From: Bullera alba
Lineage: Eukaryota > Basidiomycota > Tremellomycetes > Tremellales > Bulleraceae
Reading direction: 5' to 3'
NCBI GenBank assembly: GCA_001600095.1
Contig: BCIX01000001.1
Span: 3,063,198 to 3,127,197 of the forward strand
Length of the DNA stretch: 64,000 nucleotides
The notes beneath the pieces are model-generated. The model was not told the origin of the DNA. It ran no database searches and saw only the letters and a program-made list of their open reading frames with translations. Both the position numbers and the translations under genes were made by a program. Below are positions 46,450 through 59,927 of this stretch, piece by piece. Position 1 is the first letter of the stretch; each line of letters begins with the position of its first letter.

Positions 46450-47809
46450 TTATCCAAGTCTGTGTCAACTGTCAGCATGTCGCTATACCACACTGCGACC
46501 GAGGCGAGGTCACTCACCTTTCATCCTCCGCATACAGGGCCGCAGAGCAAGGTGGCTCGCGAAGGTGTACCCGTTTGGCCTGGAAGGCATTCCTGATATT
46601 CCTCTCATGTACTGACCAGTCGGATGCAGGACCTTGCAGCTTCAAGTAGAATACAGCGTACTGAACGACCAAACTGATGACCCTTTCCTTGTCTATTGAG
46701 ACATGCTTTTCCGGGCTACACCCGCACGGGCATCCCGGCCAACCCCATATCTCCAACTCTGTGTTGATGAAATCGTGGTCGCGTTTGAGGATTGCTTCGC
46801 CGATCCAAAACCCGAGTTCGAACGACACCTTTGTTTCCGGGTCGTAACCATTCATCTCATGTCCAACCACATATTCAGCCCAGGCGTCGATTGAGGCTAG
46901 CCTGACTAGTGCCGAGCCTATTCGGATATCGGCAGATAAGCGTGCTATGTATACAAGCTCTCGAGGTCCAGCGTCGTGAAAGGTGAACATAAGCTTGACC
47001 CAGGAACGGCTCAAGAACTGAAAATGGGGCCAGACCTTTGAATGGCGATCAAAGTTACACCAGCTGGTATCCCAGACCTCCACTCGTACAGGGACGAATT
47101 GTGCATTGAATTCACGCAATGTCTCGAGCTCCTGGTTCCAAGTCGATTCGCAACCCAGCGTTGGACCGATTACGCGTAGATGCAGAGTATCCTCATTTTC
47201 GAGGTACCGGGCTTTGTGATATAGGTGTTCGGCCAAAGTTGCGGCGAGATCGACTGGCTCCGCAAGCTGGGCTGATGGGACCGTGTCGATGACGATTTCT
47301 CGCACCCTGCTTGTAGCTACCATGAAGCGATTCACCCCGGCCCGTCTCGAGCTGTTTGCATTGATCAGGGAAAACACGTGAGTGTATCTCCTGTTCTGGG
47401 AGATTCGAGGTGCCGATTCCAGAAGCCGTATGATGGGGTGGAAAATGGAGGCGTAATCCTCCGCTCTAGTGAGATAGAGCGTTTTCCAGATGTACGGTGT
47501 TGCCGCGTGCCATCCTGCTTCGCAGGCGATTTGAATGTTGAGAAGGGCCCTATGGATGATCCTGTCTCCATCAGTTGGTCTTACGACGCTCTCCTTCATA
47601 TCATCCAGCGCCGAGCAGATGTATGGTAGAATGTCTTCGGTGAGTCGCATAGAGGACGAGGGGACGGTAGATGCGTCGTCTGAAGGAGCAGGAGACAGCG
47701 TTGACAGGGTGGATGCCGGTGAGCTATGGGCTGGTGGGCAGTCGTGTATAGGTGATTGGGGGACTGATGTGAAGCCATGCCGCGCAGATAACCGAGCAGA
47801 GCGTCGCAT
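46450..47809 (-). CDS. Orphan 433-residue protein (F-box-like fungal type)
   Basis: One long exon 47809..46518 and a tiny last exon 46459..46450 that adds 'LG' and the stop after a GTGAGT...CACAG intron. The N-terminus is basic and Ser-rich. From residue ~55 there is an F-box-like helical block ('MRLTEDILPYICSALDDM' and 'AATPYIWKTLYLTRAEDY'). The rest mixes helices and strands without repeats, with 'RVEVWDTSWCNFDRHSK' and a Cys-rich loop 'GWPGCPCGCSPEKH'. This 'L-P-x-I ... A-T-P-x-L-W-x-x-L' pattern is common in large, fast-evolving protein families of Agaricomycotina. No substrate is inferable. Codon choice and GC look less biased than in neighbouring housekeeping genes, in keeping with low expression. 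Confidence 0.7.
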
Positions 47810-48694
47810 CCTGATCGTCCTCGAGGCGTCCGAGAGCCACTTATGTTCGCCGCCTGTAGCTAATAGTATCAGCGCGCGAAGGTCTATACACGGTCGAACT
47901 CGTGTTGCACCTACTACTTTCTGCTGCTTATCGTTGGTAGAGTATCAACGTCGACAAACCCGTCCTGATGTCACTTTTGGCGCAAGTAGTATGCGGCAAG
48001 AGATCCTTGATCTGTGGTTATGTCCCGCGGCAAAAGAGTCAGGCGACGCCTCTGAGCATTATCCGGGGCAGGTTCGAGAACCTGTAGGAGCTGAGCTGAG
48101 CTGGGCCAAGGACGTATCTCACATCTTCCGATAGGAATCGCTCGGTCGCAACCAACCATCAATCAACTAACAGCTACGTACGGGTGGTCTGGGACTCTGG
48201 TGCGTCACACCTGCGCGCGGTGCGCACGCGCCGACCCGACGCGCGCCCGACGCGGAGTTCGCGTGGACTCCGACGCAGCTCATCATGTTACCGAGGCCCG
48301 GGCACGAGCGTAGCAGGCTAGCAGTAAGCGTACTGTAACCTCAGCAACATGTACTCTAACAGCAAAATCTACAGAGGGCGAGTAGGTGCAGTTAGACCGT
48401 ACTGTAGAGCGCGTAGTGAGTAGGACTGAGTTTTATCGGCTCACGACAAGTGAAAGAGTAATTGTAAGTGAACGTTGTTCACTAGACCCCAAAGGGCCTC
48501 GACACCACTTAGTTCTTCGATGAAAGATCAGAGAGGTCACAACAGGTGCTGAACCTTCCAATGCTTCGACCGACACGCTCGATGAACGCGATACAGCAAT
48601 GCTCATCCTTATCGGTGTGAAAGTAGCCCTGACCTCTGGTGAGCGCGCCTGAGATCAGCTCGAACATCGACATACCCTGCATACATGTACAAGC
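47810..48694. other. Intergenic region with a GC-rich block
   Basis: About 885 bp. The orphan's promoter lies at the left. At 48205-48260 there is an extremely GC/CpG-rich stretch ('cgcgcggtgcgcacgcgcc' then 'gacgcgcgcccgacgcgg'). From 48300 to 48480 the sequence is AT-richer with scattered 'ctgta' and 'gtact' words. No exon is seen. Confidence 0.5.
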
Positions 48695-49410
48695 TCATCT
48701 CTTGAGCAGCTCCGGTATACTGACTGGCCCCTGCGCTGTCGCCGCGATACCAGACGACAGTATCCCGACGTACGGCATTAGGGAGTAGTGAAGTGTCATG
48801 TTGGCTGATTCAACGTACCTGCGATTTCAATCGGTCAGCACATGGTCTCCTTAGCATACTTTATAGAACCCACTTGAATGTTCCAGAGGGCATCCGCCAA
48901 GGGTACTTCATCGCAGCATCCTCCAGCCGCACGTTCCCTCTTCCTTTCTTCCCGCCTCGCGTCTTTGGGACTTTCTTGCCCACAGCACGGATATCTCTCA
49001 TGTCGGCTCGCTGTATAATCCTATCCCAAAGCACCACCTCGTGCGACCCTTGCCCGTTGATCTCGTCCGCCGATGCTGTGAGGTATAGGAATAACTGCTT
49101 CGTGTTATACGAGCTGAGCAAGGGGTTGAGATCCGCTCGGATATCGAATTTGAGTGATGCTAACTCTTCCTCCTTGGCACCCCAGCGACGAAGCCTTCCT
49201 TTCTGCCTGGAAAGCCAAGCAGCATCAACAACGAATCGCCTGACAGCTCTGAGGGGCAGCTCACAATATCAGATCCTTCACTTCGATCCGTCCACCGTCG
49301 ACAACGGGCAAGGAGAGGTATGACGACACCGAGATGAGGCCGAGCAGGATCATGATGTACGTTGTCGCCAACGATGTGACATGATTCAGCCGGGAGAGTG
49401 TCGAGTACAT
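48695..49410 (-). CDS. SPC3: Signal peptidase complex subunit 3
   Basis: Exons 49410..49265, 49206..48874 and 48818..48695 join in phase; 200 residues, against 184 in yeast Spc3 and 180 in human SPC22/23. The start 'MYSTLSRLNHVTSLATTY' is the recognised N-terminus of the family, with a cytosolic stub followed by the single membrane span 'IMILLGLISVSSYLSLPVV'. The lumenal beta domain has 'ASLKFDIRADLNPLLSSYN' and 'KQLFLYLTA' ('FNWNxKQLFVYL'-type motif), then 'HEVVLWDRII', and ends with 'MTLHYSLMPYVGILSSG' ('L.w...P..G.l' motif). Spc3 is essential for cleavage of signal peptides in the ER with Sec11. An insertion, 'KKVPKTRGGKKGRGNVR', makes a basic loop not in the yeast protein. It shares its promoter with KAR2. 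Confidence 0.95.
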
Positions 49411-49762
49411 ATTGAAGAACGCGCACGCCTCGGTGTGACCGAGGTGGCTATATGGAGACTTCCAGCTTCCAGAATGTTTGAGATGACGAAGAGATTGCGA
49501 AGAGAGCGTCGAGCGGTGTCCGCTGAGCTCGGTGGACTTGGACGTGCCAGCCTGCCGGGATAAAATGGATAAAATGTCGCGAGTCGCACTGTAAATATTA
49601 AGTTCCAGCGTGGAGGGGGACGAGTGGAGTGTGTCGCGTTGGCGCATTCCACAGACATCTATAACCTGCTCCAATCGTTCTCCCCCTCTCTTTTTCCCTG
49701 TTCGTCCTCTCACCAACCGGTCATCTGTCAACACCAACGACAGCTCGACACATTCGCCCAGT
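49411..49762. promoter_or_regulatory. Bidirectional promoter SPC3 / KAR2 with UPR-like and heat-shock-like words
   Basis: 352 bp separate the two start codons. Visible words: 'ttccagaatgttt' at 49467-49479, a near-perfect heat-shock element (TTCnnGAAnnTTy). 'cagcgtg' at 49606-49612 is identical to the core of the yeast KAR2 UPR element. 'gacgtgcc' at 49539-49546 resembles bZIP/XBP1 sites. There is a doubled 'ggataaaat' at 49558-49575, and a CT-rich stretch from 49670 that looks like the KAR2 leader. The words are seen; binding is inferred. Confidence 0.6.
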
Positions 49763-52264
<2,502 letters not shown>

Positions 52265-52704
52265 ACAACTCTCGAGGGAGATAGATTGCCATGACTTCTA
52301 GCATATATCTTTGCGGAAGCAGGAGGCGTGGAAGTCGTGTAGACTTCAGTATGAAACGAAACTCAATGCATCAATCACTATGAACGTCAACTTGTTCCTT
52401 CGTTGCTTGGAACCGGTAACGCGTGCAGGATACGTGATATGACGTGCTGTTCGTTATCTACATGATGGGTACGCCTTTGAGAGGGTTCCCGGGCGACTAT
52501 GGACTGACTATGATTACTACAGGGCTACAGGGCTCTACTAATTGTGGCGGATCGCCGTTTTACAAATGCTCTCCCTATGCTAACTCTCCACTGTTGAAGG
52601 CTACAAGACTGACTTGCGCCTGACCTATCCCAATGCCTCCTGGCTCAGTATGTCTGAGCTCTCTCAATTGCTCCGTCCCAAGCCTTGCGTGTGAATCCAT
52701 CTCA
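52265..52704. other. Convergent intergenic region
   Basis: 440 bp between the KAR2 stop and the DBF4 stop; two 3' UTRs. 'ctacagggctacagggctac' at ~52520 is a 9-10 bp duplication. Nothing else is seen. Confidence 0.5.
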
Positions 52705-55202
52705 TCAATAGTCGTGAGGCTGAGTCTCTTGCGAACACTGCTCTGACCCACTGCCCGACTCCTCCCTTTTGAACGGCGACGACAGCAAGTTCGTCTCGGC
52801 GTCCATTTGATCAGAAGGTGGGGAATGTAGACTGCTCGCCTTTTCAGACTGCCAGTAATCGCATAATCCGCATGAGTGGGTTTTCGCGTGTCGATGAGGG
52901 CAGGGTGGAAAGTCGGAGGTGATCAGATCTGGGTGACCTGGACGGCGCAACATGGCGAGCAGTTTATCCAAGCTTTGGAAATTCTCCTCGTCACAAGCGA
53001 AACGACGGTGTTTGCGAGATGCAATGTGCTGGAACAGTCATAATCAGTATTTGACCTTCACGTATGCACAGATACACGACTCACCACAGAGAGGTCAGTG
53101 TACCTCACTCTGCAATTCTCGCAATAGCCAGCAGCAGTGTCCTGATCTCGGCCCTTCAATCCAGCCCAAACTCTTTCTCTGTTCCTCCTCCTCATCTCAG
53201 CAGTGACGTTTTCATTTTCGGCGACGGGAGCACGAGCCTGTTCAAGCATTTTGACCAGTTGATCCTGAGTCAAGAATGTCCGCATTGGCATAGCAGTCGA
53301 GCTACTCGCGACACTTGGTGCCGGTGCTGGTGGAGGCGCGGTAGTGCGTCGGTTGTTTGGAAGTCCGGACAAATCAAGCTCTTGACCTCCAGAGGTTCGT
53401 TTCGACGCGGCTAAGCGGGCATTGCCTTTGAGGACCTGGACACGCCTGTTCATCTGGGTGATCGCCCGATCCTTGTATGTCCCCATGAACCCCATTTGTC
53501 CCAACATCGCTGGGGAGTGGTTGGCCGTGGATGTCGAGGCGATATTCGAAGTCAGGTTGACTGAATTGCCGGACGCATTCTGGTAGGGGAGTTCTTCTAC
53601 CTGAGGCAAGGTCGGAGTGCCGGGAATAGCGCGAAGGGACGTCGAGCGCTTGAGGGTAGATGTGCCGGCGTCAATCGAGCACGGTGGATTCTCCCCTTTG
53701 TATGCCTTGCCCTCGACGTAAAGAGTCCAAGCTCTTTCTCGTAGATTCCCCAACGGAACATTGCAGTTCGCCGAGGTGGGAGGTCGCAAGAATTGTTCGT
53801 GAAGCGTAGGCCAAACGCCGTCCTCCTTGTTCCCAAATCCGTACTCCTTCCACATCACGGTGCGGTGCCTGCCAGTAGCGTCCTCGATGAGGAGGTACTT
53901 GCTTCCAGGCTTGAAGTAGAAGTAATCCGGCCGAGGAGCAGTCAAGTCTCTTTCCCGTGTCCCGTGTATCTTTTCGTCTTCTAGCAGGGTATGCAAAGAG
54001 TTGTTCGCGTTGCCATTTGTCACAGGCGCCAATCTTGAGAGCATACTCGATAGCTCTGATATGCTATTGTCAACAAAGGACGAACAGGTAGTCATGGGCG
54101 GATCACTCACTTTCGGTAGTCCATACCTTCATATTCATAGCTTCCGCCTTCTTCGCGAGATCCGTCACACCAGTACCATCGAGAAAGGGATTCTTGGGGG
54201 ATTCGCGGACGGAGTCCTTGCGTCGAGGAGGAGGAGCCATAGACTTGGCCTTTTGTGGTGAGGCATGGTTCTTCACGATTAGGTGAGTAACCTTGGTCGA
54301 GAAGAATTGGTCGACTTTCTGCAAAACGATGTCAGTCTCGATGTATCTTCGATCAAACCTCTGGCACTCACTGCTCCCATTTTCAAGACTCTGTTCATCA
54401 TAGCCCTGCCGGCTGAGCCTTGTTCCGCCCCGACCTCAAAGTGGAAGACGAGACCTGGAAACAGTTTGATCCATTTGGCTCTCCAGTTCTCCTCCTCCAT
54501 CCGGAAAGTCTCCCTATCCCTCTTGACATCACCTGTGCCCGTGCCAACGTTGGCAGGACCCTTCTCATGCTTAACTCTCTTTGCCCCATGAGAATCTTCC
54601 GTTGCGAGGGTGTTGTCGCGGAACAGCTGAACGGGGCCCAGTGGAGCATCGTTACGCCCTCGTTTGCCAGATTGGATGCTGTTGTTTGCGGCTTGGAACA
54701 GTGGGTTGGCCTTGAGTGTGGAGACTGTACGTGAAGTGCTAGCAATGGAGACGGAGGGCCCAAAGACATCGGGTTCTGGAGCAAGTTTGGGTATTATCGA
54801 GTTGGAATCCGTACGCGTAGTAGCAGGTCGGCTGGAAAGTGTTTTACCGGCGTTTTTCGCGATGTTGGTCGATGCAGAAGCGGAGGGGCGGGACGACTTT
54901 GAAGCAGCGTTGACATCGATTCTGCCGAGTGCACCGCGTGAAGGTTGCTCATTGACGGGTAATGCTCTCGCGACTATGCTTTTGCGCCATACGTCCACAG
55001 GGTCATTTTGGGCTTCGCGTTCGTGTTCTCGATACCGCGAATCGATATTCGAAGGGATGGTGAAACCTTTCGATGGGTGGGGTGACACGGACGGCGGTGG
55101 TTGTGGCATCGCGGACGGCTGCAATGGACCGAAGTTGACAGCCGTGGGGTTGTGGTGGGCCGGACTGAACAGGTCGACGCGTGAAGGGGTGATGATTGAC
55201 AT
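52705..55202 (-). CDS. DBF4: DBF4-type regulatory subunit of Cdc7 kinase
   Basis: Four exons in phase: 55202..54372, 54318..54111, 54055..53085, 53028..52705; 777 residues. Motif N (BRCT-like, ~residues 220-350) includes 'WIKLFPGLVFHFEV' and 'KVDQFFSTKVTHLIVKNH'. Motif M follows around 400-450 as 'PDYFYFKPGSKYLLIEDA', with 'HRTVMWKEYG'. Motif C is the DBF zinc finger near 660: 'GYCENCRVRYTDLSVHIAS', then 'KHRRFA', with Cys-x2-Cys and His-x5-His-type ligands. Dbf4 (Dfp1/Him1) activates Cdc7 to phosphorylate MCM helicase at origins. The ATG at 55202 is the only one at the head of the frame. A ~200-residue disordered start precedes the BRCT-like part; the Ser/Asn-rich stretch between motifs M and C is long. 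Confidence 0.93.
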
Positions 55203-55653
55203 TTCCGTCTCTACCCTGCCCAACCCAAAAGAGGCAGGAAGAGATCGAAAAGTCAAGCGTGAAAGTGTCGCTACCGAGGAATGATGGTGATGGGAGAGGA
55301 AAGGAGGCTCGTAGCAGTACTCGTCGGTATCGCGTTCTCAGACCTCACCAAGAAGTGCGAGTGCTCAAGGTGGACATGAAGGAAAATCAAACACCAGACT
55401 GAATACCAAAAGACGGTCGCGTCAACAGCCTTCTGCTCCAACAAAGTGGCACACCACACACACGGCTATGGGCATGGAATCAAATTCAAAAGTGGGCGGG
55501 ACGAGATAAATTCAATGTCCAGCCATGACGTCGAGCATGCTACACATGGGAGACTATCAGAGCATGACCAGCATGCACAGGCTACATTGTGCATAGCTAT
55601 ATAAGCGTCGTGATAATCATTTATGAACATGGGGATCCAATGTAGAGCACAAC
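55203..55653. promoter_or_regulatory. DBF4 promoter region
   Basis: 451 bp between DBF4's start and the stop of the upstream same-strand gene. It includes that gene's 3' UTR. No clear TATA box and no exon; a weak 'ctataagcg' on the plus strand at 55600 is in the wrong orientation. Confidence 0.45.
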
Positions 55654-58600
55654 TCAAGCCTTGTCCTCAGTCAACAAGAAACGGACGACACCGCTCACAG
55701 CCTCTCCAATCTTGACCATACCCTCGAGTACCTTGACTCTTCTCTCAATCTCCAGTCGTTTCTTGTCTTGTGCCTCCTTGCCCCTGAGAATGTACTCTAG
55801 CAGCGTCGAGCCGCTGGCGACCGCCTCCTTGGTCTGATCTGGGTACTTAGCCAGAGCCTCTTCGAGCTCCTTGTGCAACGCCGAGACATCCTCTTCACTC
55901 GACTTGTCTCCGTTCGCGCCATCGCTGTCCTTGGCTTCTTCCTCTTCCGCCGATGCAATACCGTCGAGCACTTTCAGGACCTTGTTGATGAACGTGTCGA
56001 CTCTTTGAGGTGTGTAGCCCCGAGCCAACAATGTCTTCTCCAATTCCCTTCCGTTGATGAACGCCGTGTCCGTAGCATAGAGGTCTTCCTGCAGAGCACG
56101 TCGAGCTCGATCGAGGTCAACAGCAATAAAGCATGAATGAGCGATCCAGTTCTTGGCATCGACCTTGACAAACGATTGCCGGACCATCTGTATCTGGGAA
56201 CGAAGGGTCTTGACCCCGACTCGGATCGGATATTCTTGAGGCTCAGCGGCCGAATTGGTGAGTGGTCGTTTCCCCGTTCCGCCGGGTCCGCCAGCGACTG
56301 TGCCTTGCGATGTCGGATCCAAAGACAAGGCTCGCGCGGGCGATGGCAACGCATCTGTCTGCTTTAGAGGCGTGGGTCGTTCTGCCGTGTTGGGGGTGGG
56401 GGGCAGTGCCGCAGATGATCGGGCTTGAGTGTTGACCTGCGTATCAACCTTTGGAGATCCGGTGGGCTTCGCAGCAGAGTCAGATTCACCCGCCTTGAGT
56501 GTGGGAGGGAAGGGAGGCATGGCGTATGGATTGTGGGGGTCGTTATTGGGTTTACCAGCATTAGATGGTGGATTAGGGTAGGGATTAGGGGGTAGGTTGC
56601 CGTTAGTCAAATTGACTGGTTCGGTCTTGATGCTTGGCGCGGGATTGCCTCCTTGCGGTGGGATCGCTTGAGGCACAGGAAGGGTTCCAGGCTTAGCTGG
56701 GAGGTGATCAGGTCTTGGTCTCTTGTGGGGCGAGGGCGATTCGGGTGCCGGCGAAGAGCTGCGTCCATATCAGTAAGGGGCTCTCCGTCTGCTAAGGCGG
56801 GCTACTTACGATGCTGGCCGTGCGCTCGTCTCCGGTCTATCTCTCTTTCGAGTCGCCTGCTCTGCTTCCTGTGGAGGATGCGGCGAGCTGGCTGCAGTAT
56901 GCGAGCTTTTCGAATCGCGTCCTCCTCCACCATGCGCCCATTCGGGCAGATTTGGAAAGTCCTGCAGCACCGAGGACGGGACCAATCGAGGGGGCTCGGC
57001 CTTCACTACGGTGATCTGACCTCCCCACTTGGACCACACTTGGAGATCTTCCGCGTGTTGCTGGGCGAAGGGGGTTGTGAGGTCGATCGGTCTGCGGTCT
57101 AGCGATGCGATGGCGTTGAGACCGTCGGTCGATCGCTCGTAGGCAACGAAAGCGAAGCGAGGGTGGGCTGGGGAGATGTGGTAGATATCCACAGACAAGC
57201 TGAAAGACGTATCAGTAATGAGTCCGTCGACGGTCGGCCGGGAACGCTCACATGTCTCCGTATTGGTTGAACAACATACCAATATCCTTGGCGGAAATCT
57301 CGTCCGGGAAACTGAGGACGGATGATCAGCGATCTGCGCAAAAATCCTGTGATCTGCTACTCACTGGGTCACGAATATGGCACCTTCCTTGGGCTGCGCA
57401 CTCTCCTCCTCGAACTCTTGTGCTTGGTCGTTGGCGCTGACATCGAGTTGCAGAGCGTCCTCGCCGTTGGCGGAAGCCGAAACAGTCTCCAAATCCCTTG
57501 GCTCGGGAACCGGCGACAACGGCCTAGGCCTCTCGAATGGTGATTTGCGCCTCGATGGATCCGCATCACCTCGCTGCCAAGGTCCTGCCTCGCTACTACC
57601 CCCTGCCATGGGTTCACCTCCACCCGCTCGCGAATACCTCTCCAGCAGAGTGTTCTCCTTCTTCCTCTTCAGGTAGCTGTTGCTAGCACCGACCGTGGCG
57701 ATCTTGTCGGCGAGGACCTGTCCTTCAAGACCGCTTCCCTTTGGCAGCCAGGCGAGTTTGAGGTTTGCGAAGAGGAACTCGGTGCAGATGCTCTTCCAAA
57801 GCTTCTCAAATCGAATACTCTCGGCCCTTGAAGAAGTGTCGAGACTGACGATGGCCGCGGGCGAGTTGCAGAAAACGATCAAGTCGTGCTGACCGATGGG
57901 TTTTCCGTTCTTGATTGCCTGGTGTAGCAATTCTTGGTATCCTTCAATAGCCTTGACGATTCCTCCAATCTCAGAGTCCAGAGCATCGGTGTGGACCACG
58001 CCTTCAGCGTTGACGCATCCCCGCATCTTGGACCCGGATCGTCCAGAGTCGATCAACCATTCTACCGCCGACGACCAGCCTTCACCAGCTCTGCTGGCAC
58101 CGTCGGTGTACCAGACAGATGTCGAGCCGATGCACAGTTGTCGATGGACGTTGAGAGCGTCGTCCTTGTTCATGGCGATGTACTTTTCGATTGGCAAATG
58201 GCTAGCGGGCAGAGCGTGAACGGCAATGGTTTGACCAGCGAGAGTGATCGTGGTGGCTTCGGTAAGGAGACCAAGGTCGTGGCTTTCCCTGGAAGGCGCC
58301 GGCTCATAGCGTTGAGGGAGTGAAGCTGGTCGATGGACTACAGGAGGGGAAGGGCGTCGGTAGGCGCTTTGTGGTGGCGGAGGGAGACCAGCCCGTGGTG
58401 GAGGAAAAGGGGGTAGAGTTGGAGGAGGTGGGCCTCTCATTTGAGGAGCTCCGGGGTCGTACGAGTTCGCGCTGGATGGCTGATACGGATCGTAGCTGTC
58501 GGATTCGTAAGGCCTCCTCTGACCGGGTTGATCGTAGGCGTACGAGTTGTTGTGATTGGATGCTGAATCGGGAGTTCCGTACGGCTCATATGGTTGATAG

Positions 58601-58752
58601 GGAGCAGGAGGAGGGTGGGAATACGAGCTGTAAGGCGCGTATTCGCGGCCGGGTGGAGGGCCCTGGGAATGAGCGGATGGCGGGGGGAAATCGCCATAAG
58701 CTTGACTAGGTGAATAAGGCCGATTTGGCGGGAAGGGCGGGAATTGGCTCAT
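55654..58752 (-). CDS. RNase H-like plus RRM fusion protein, 980 residues
   Basis: Four exons in phase: 58752..57365, 57311..57252, 57199..56810, 56758..55654. Residues 1-~165 are Pro/Tyr/Gly-rich ('PPPGREYAPYSSYSHPPP'), as in RNA-granule proteins. An RNase H-like fold follows (~185-350): 'STSVWYTDGASRAGEGW' (first Asp), 'DALDSEIGGIVKAIEGYQ' (Glu), 'LIVFCNSPAAIVSLD' (the usual third Asp is Asn) and 'GLEGQVLADKIATVGA' (last Asp). An RRM spans ~455-530: 'GAIFVTHFPDEISAKDIG' (RNP2) and 'PRFAFVAYERSTDGLNAIA' (RNP1). The C-terminal ~370 residues hold a Pro/Ser linker and two helical stretches ('RVGVKTLRSQIQMVRQS', 'RLEIERRVKVLEGMVKIG'), one with coiled-coil character. Likely a nuclear or cytosolic RNA-binding protein (inference); I know no named family with this order. 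Confidence 0.8.
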
Positions 58753-59323
58753 CGCTCTGCAAAATATATCAGCGTCTTCGTTGGTCAGGTACAATTAGAC
58801 AAGCTCACACTGGTGGTCAAAGGGGCGTTATCTAACGGAGAGTGAGACCTCGATAGTATAGCTTTGTGCACAGGCAAGATTCAAGGATGTTCAAGACGTG
58901 GAAGTGGATGGATCAGTGACGACCAGAACTTGCGAGGTGCGACACAAGCGTTTTTCTGGGTCTTTAAACGGCGTATAAGAGCTTTGAACAGCGACCGAGG
59001 GTGGCGATACCAATGACCGAAGTTTCAAGACAGCGTCAAGGCGATGAAGCAGAAGCTCAAAGGCCAAAGGCAGCACTTGAAGCAGGCAGAGTTGGCGAAC
59101 AGAGCGTGATGATGGAAAACGAAGGTGAATTGTATTCATTCCCCTCACTTTGTGCGTCCCGGTTTTGCCAGCCAGCCGTTGCAGACTTGCAGCTGGACTT
59201 GGTGCAGCTTGCAGGTCCCGGCATTGTCCTATCTTCTCAAGGGATGCACTTGACAACATCACAACTCTGCTCGTGAGCAGGCAGATCATGCACGGCTGAG
59301 ACAACTGAATCCTTGTAGACAGT
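58753..59323. promoter_or_regulatory. Divergent region, RNase H/RRM gene / 73-residue gene
   Basis: 571 bp with both promoters. A leader intron of the minus-strand gene is likely, since 'ATATTTTGCAG' sits just before its ATG with a donor-like site near 58805. 'gcagacttgcagctggacttggtgcagcttgcagg' at 59181 is a cluster of 'ttgcag/cttggtgcag' near-copies. No exon is seen. Confidence 0.5.
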
Positions 59324-59655
59324 ATGGCTGTCGACCCTCGAGCCAGAAGGCTACAGGTACGTCTAGAATCCTGTAGTCATCTCCGGACACAAGGATAGCG
59401 CTAAGTCTGGCCAGGTTATAATGGTGTCTCTTCCCTTCTTTGTCGGTACTTCCTATGTTCTGTATAAGCGATGTGAGTCTTACTTCTCCGTTCGCAATTG
59501 GAAAACGCTTGACCCAATTGGCAGGGATGCTAGGTGAAGAAGCAAAGCACTTCCCTCGAGATGTGCCAGCAAACGTGAAAATACAAACGACAATACCCGG
59601 ACCAGCTCCTTTCCGAGAAGTCTTCGATTCGATAGAAGGCAAGAAGAAGCCTTGA
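59324..59655 (+). CDS. 73-residue single-span membrane protein
   Basis: Exons 59324..59356 (33 nt), 59415..59472 (58 nt) and 59525..59655 join in phase (0, 1). The protein begins 'MAVDPRARRLQV', then one membrane span 'IMVSLPFFVGTSYVLYKRW', then 'MLGEEAKHFPRDV' and a short polar tail ending 'EGKKKP'. A basic stub before one span and a charged tail on the other side suggest an inner mitochondrial membrane or ER miniprotein. The block 'LP..VGTSYVLYKR' reads like a conserved motif, but I cannot name the family. It converges with MIC10 (272 bp between stops). Function unknown. Confidence 0.72.
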
Positions 59656-59927
59656 AGTAGCAAGGGGACAACACTTCCTACGGCTCTGGACCGATAGATT
59701 GTCTGGAAGAGCATCAACAGCGGAAAAAGGCAAAAGGATGGGAACAGAGGACATCGGACAGATGTTGCGTTGAGCGGTCTGATCAGGCAGCGAAAAGTCA
59801 CGGCCGTCACCCTGCCAGAGACTTGTGATCCTACAACGCAGTCCATGTTGCGCCGTATCTTTGCCATGCATGAGGAGAGCCCATGTTTCCGCAGCGCTCT
59901 TGTTCCAAAACCCCGATTAGAGCCGAT

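Noticed and set aside
56566..56600. Telomere-like repeats on the plus strand ('gattagggtagggattaggggg')
   Set aside because: They lie inside an exon of the RNase H/RRM gene, where the minus strand encodes a Pro/Asn-rich run ('NPYPNPP'). The irregular spacing fits codon repetition, not an interstitial telomere.
59286..59867. 193-codon minus-strand frame covering the 73-residue gene
   Set aside because: It is antisense to three phase-matched exons with good splice sites and has no coding character of its own.
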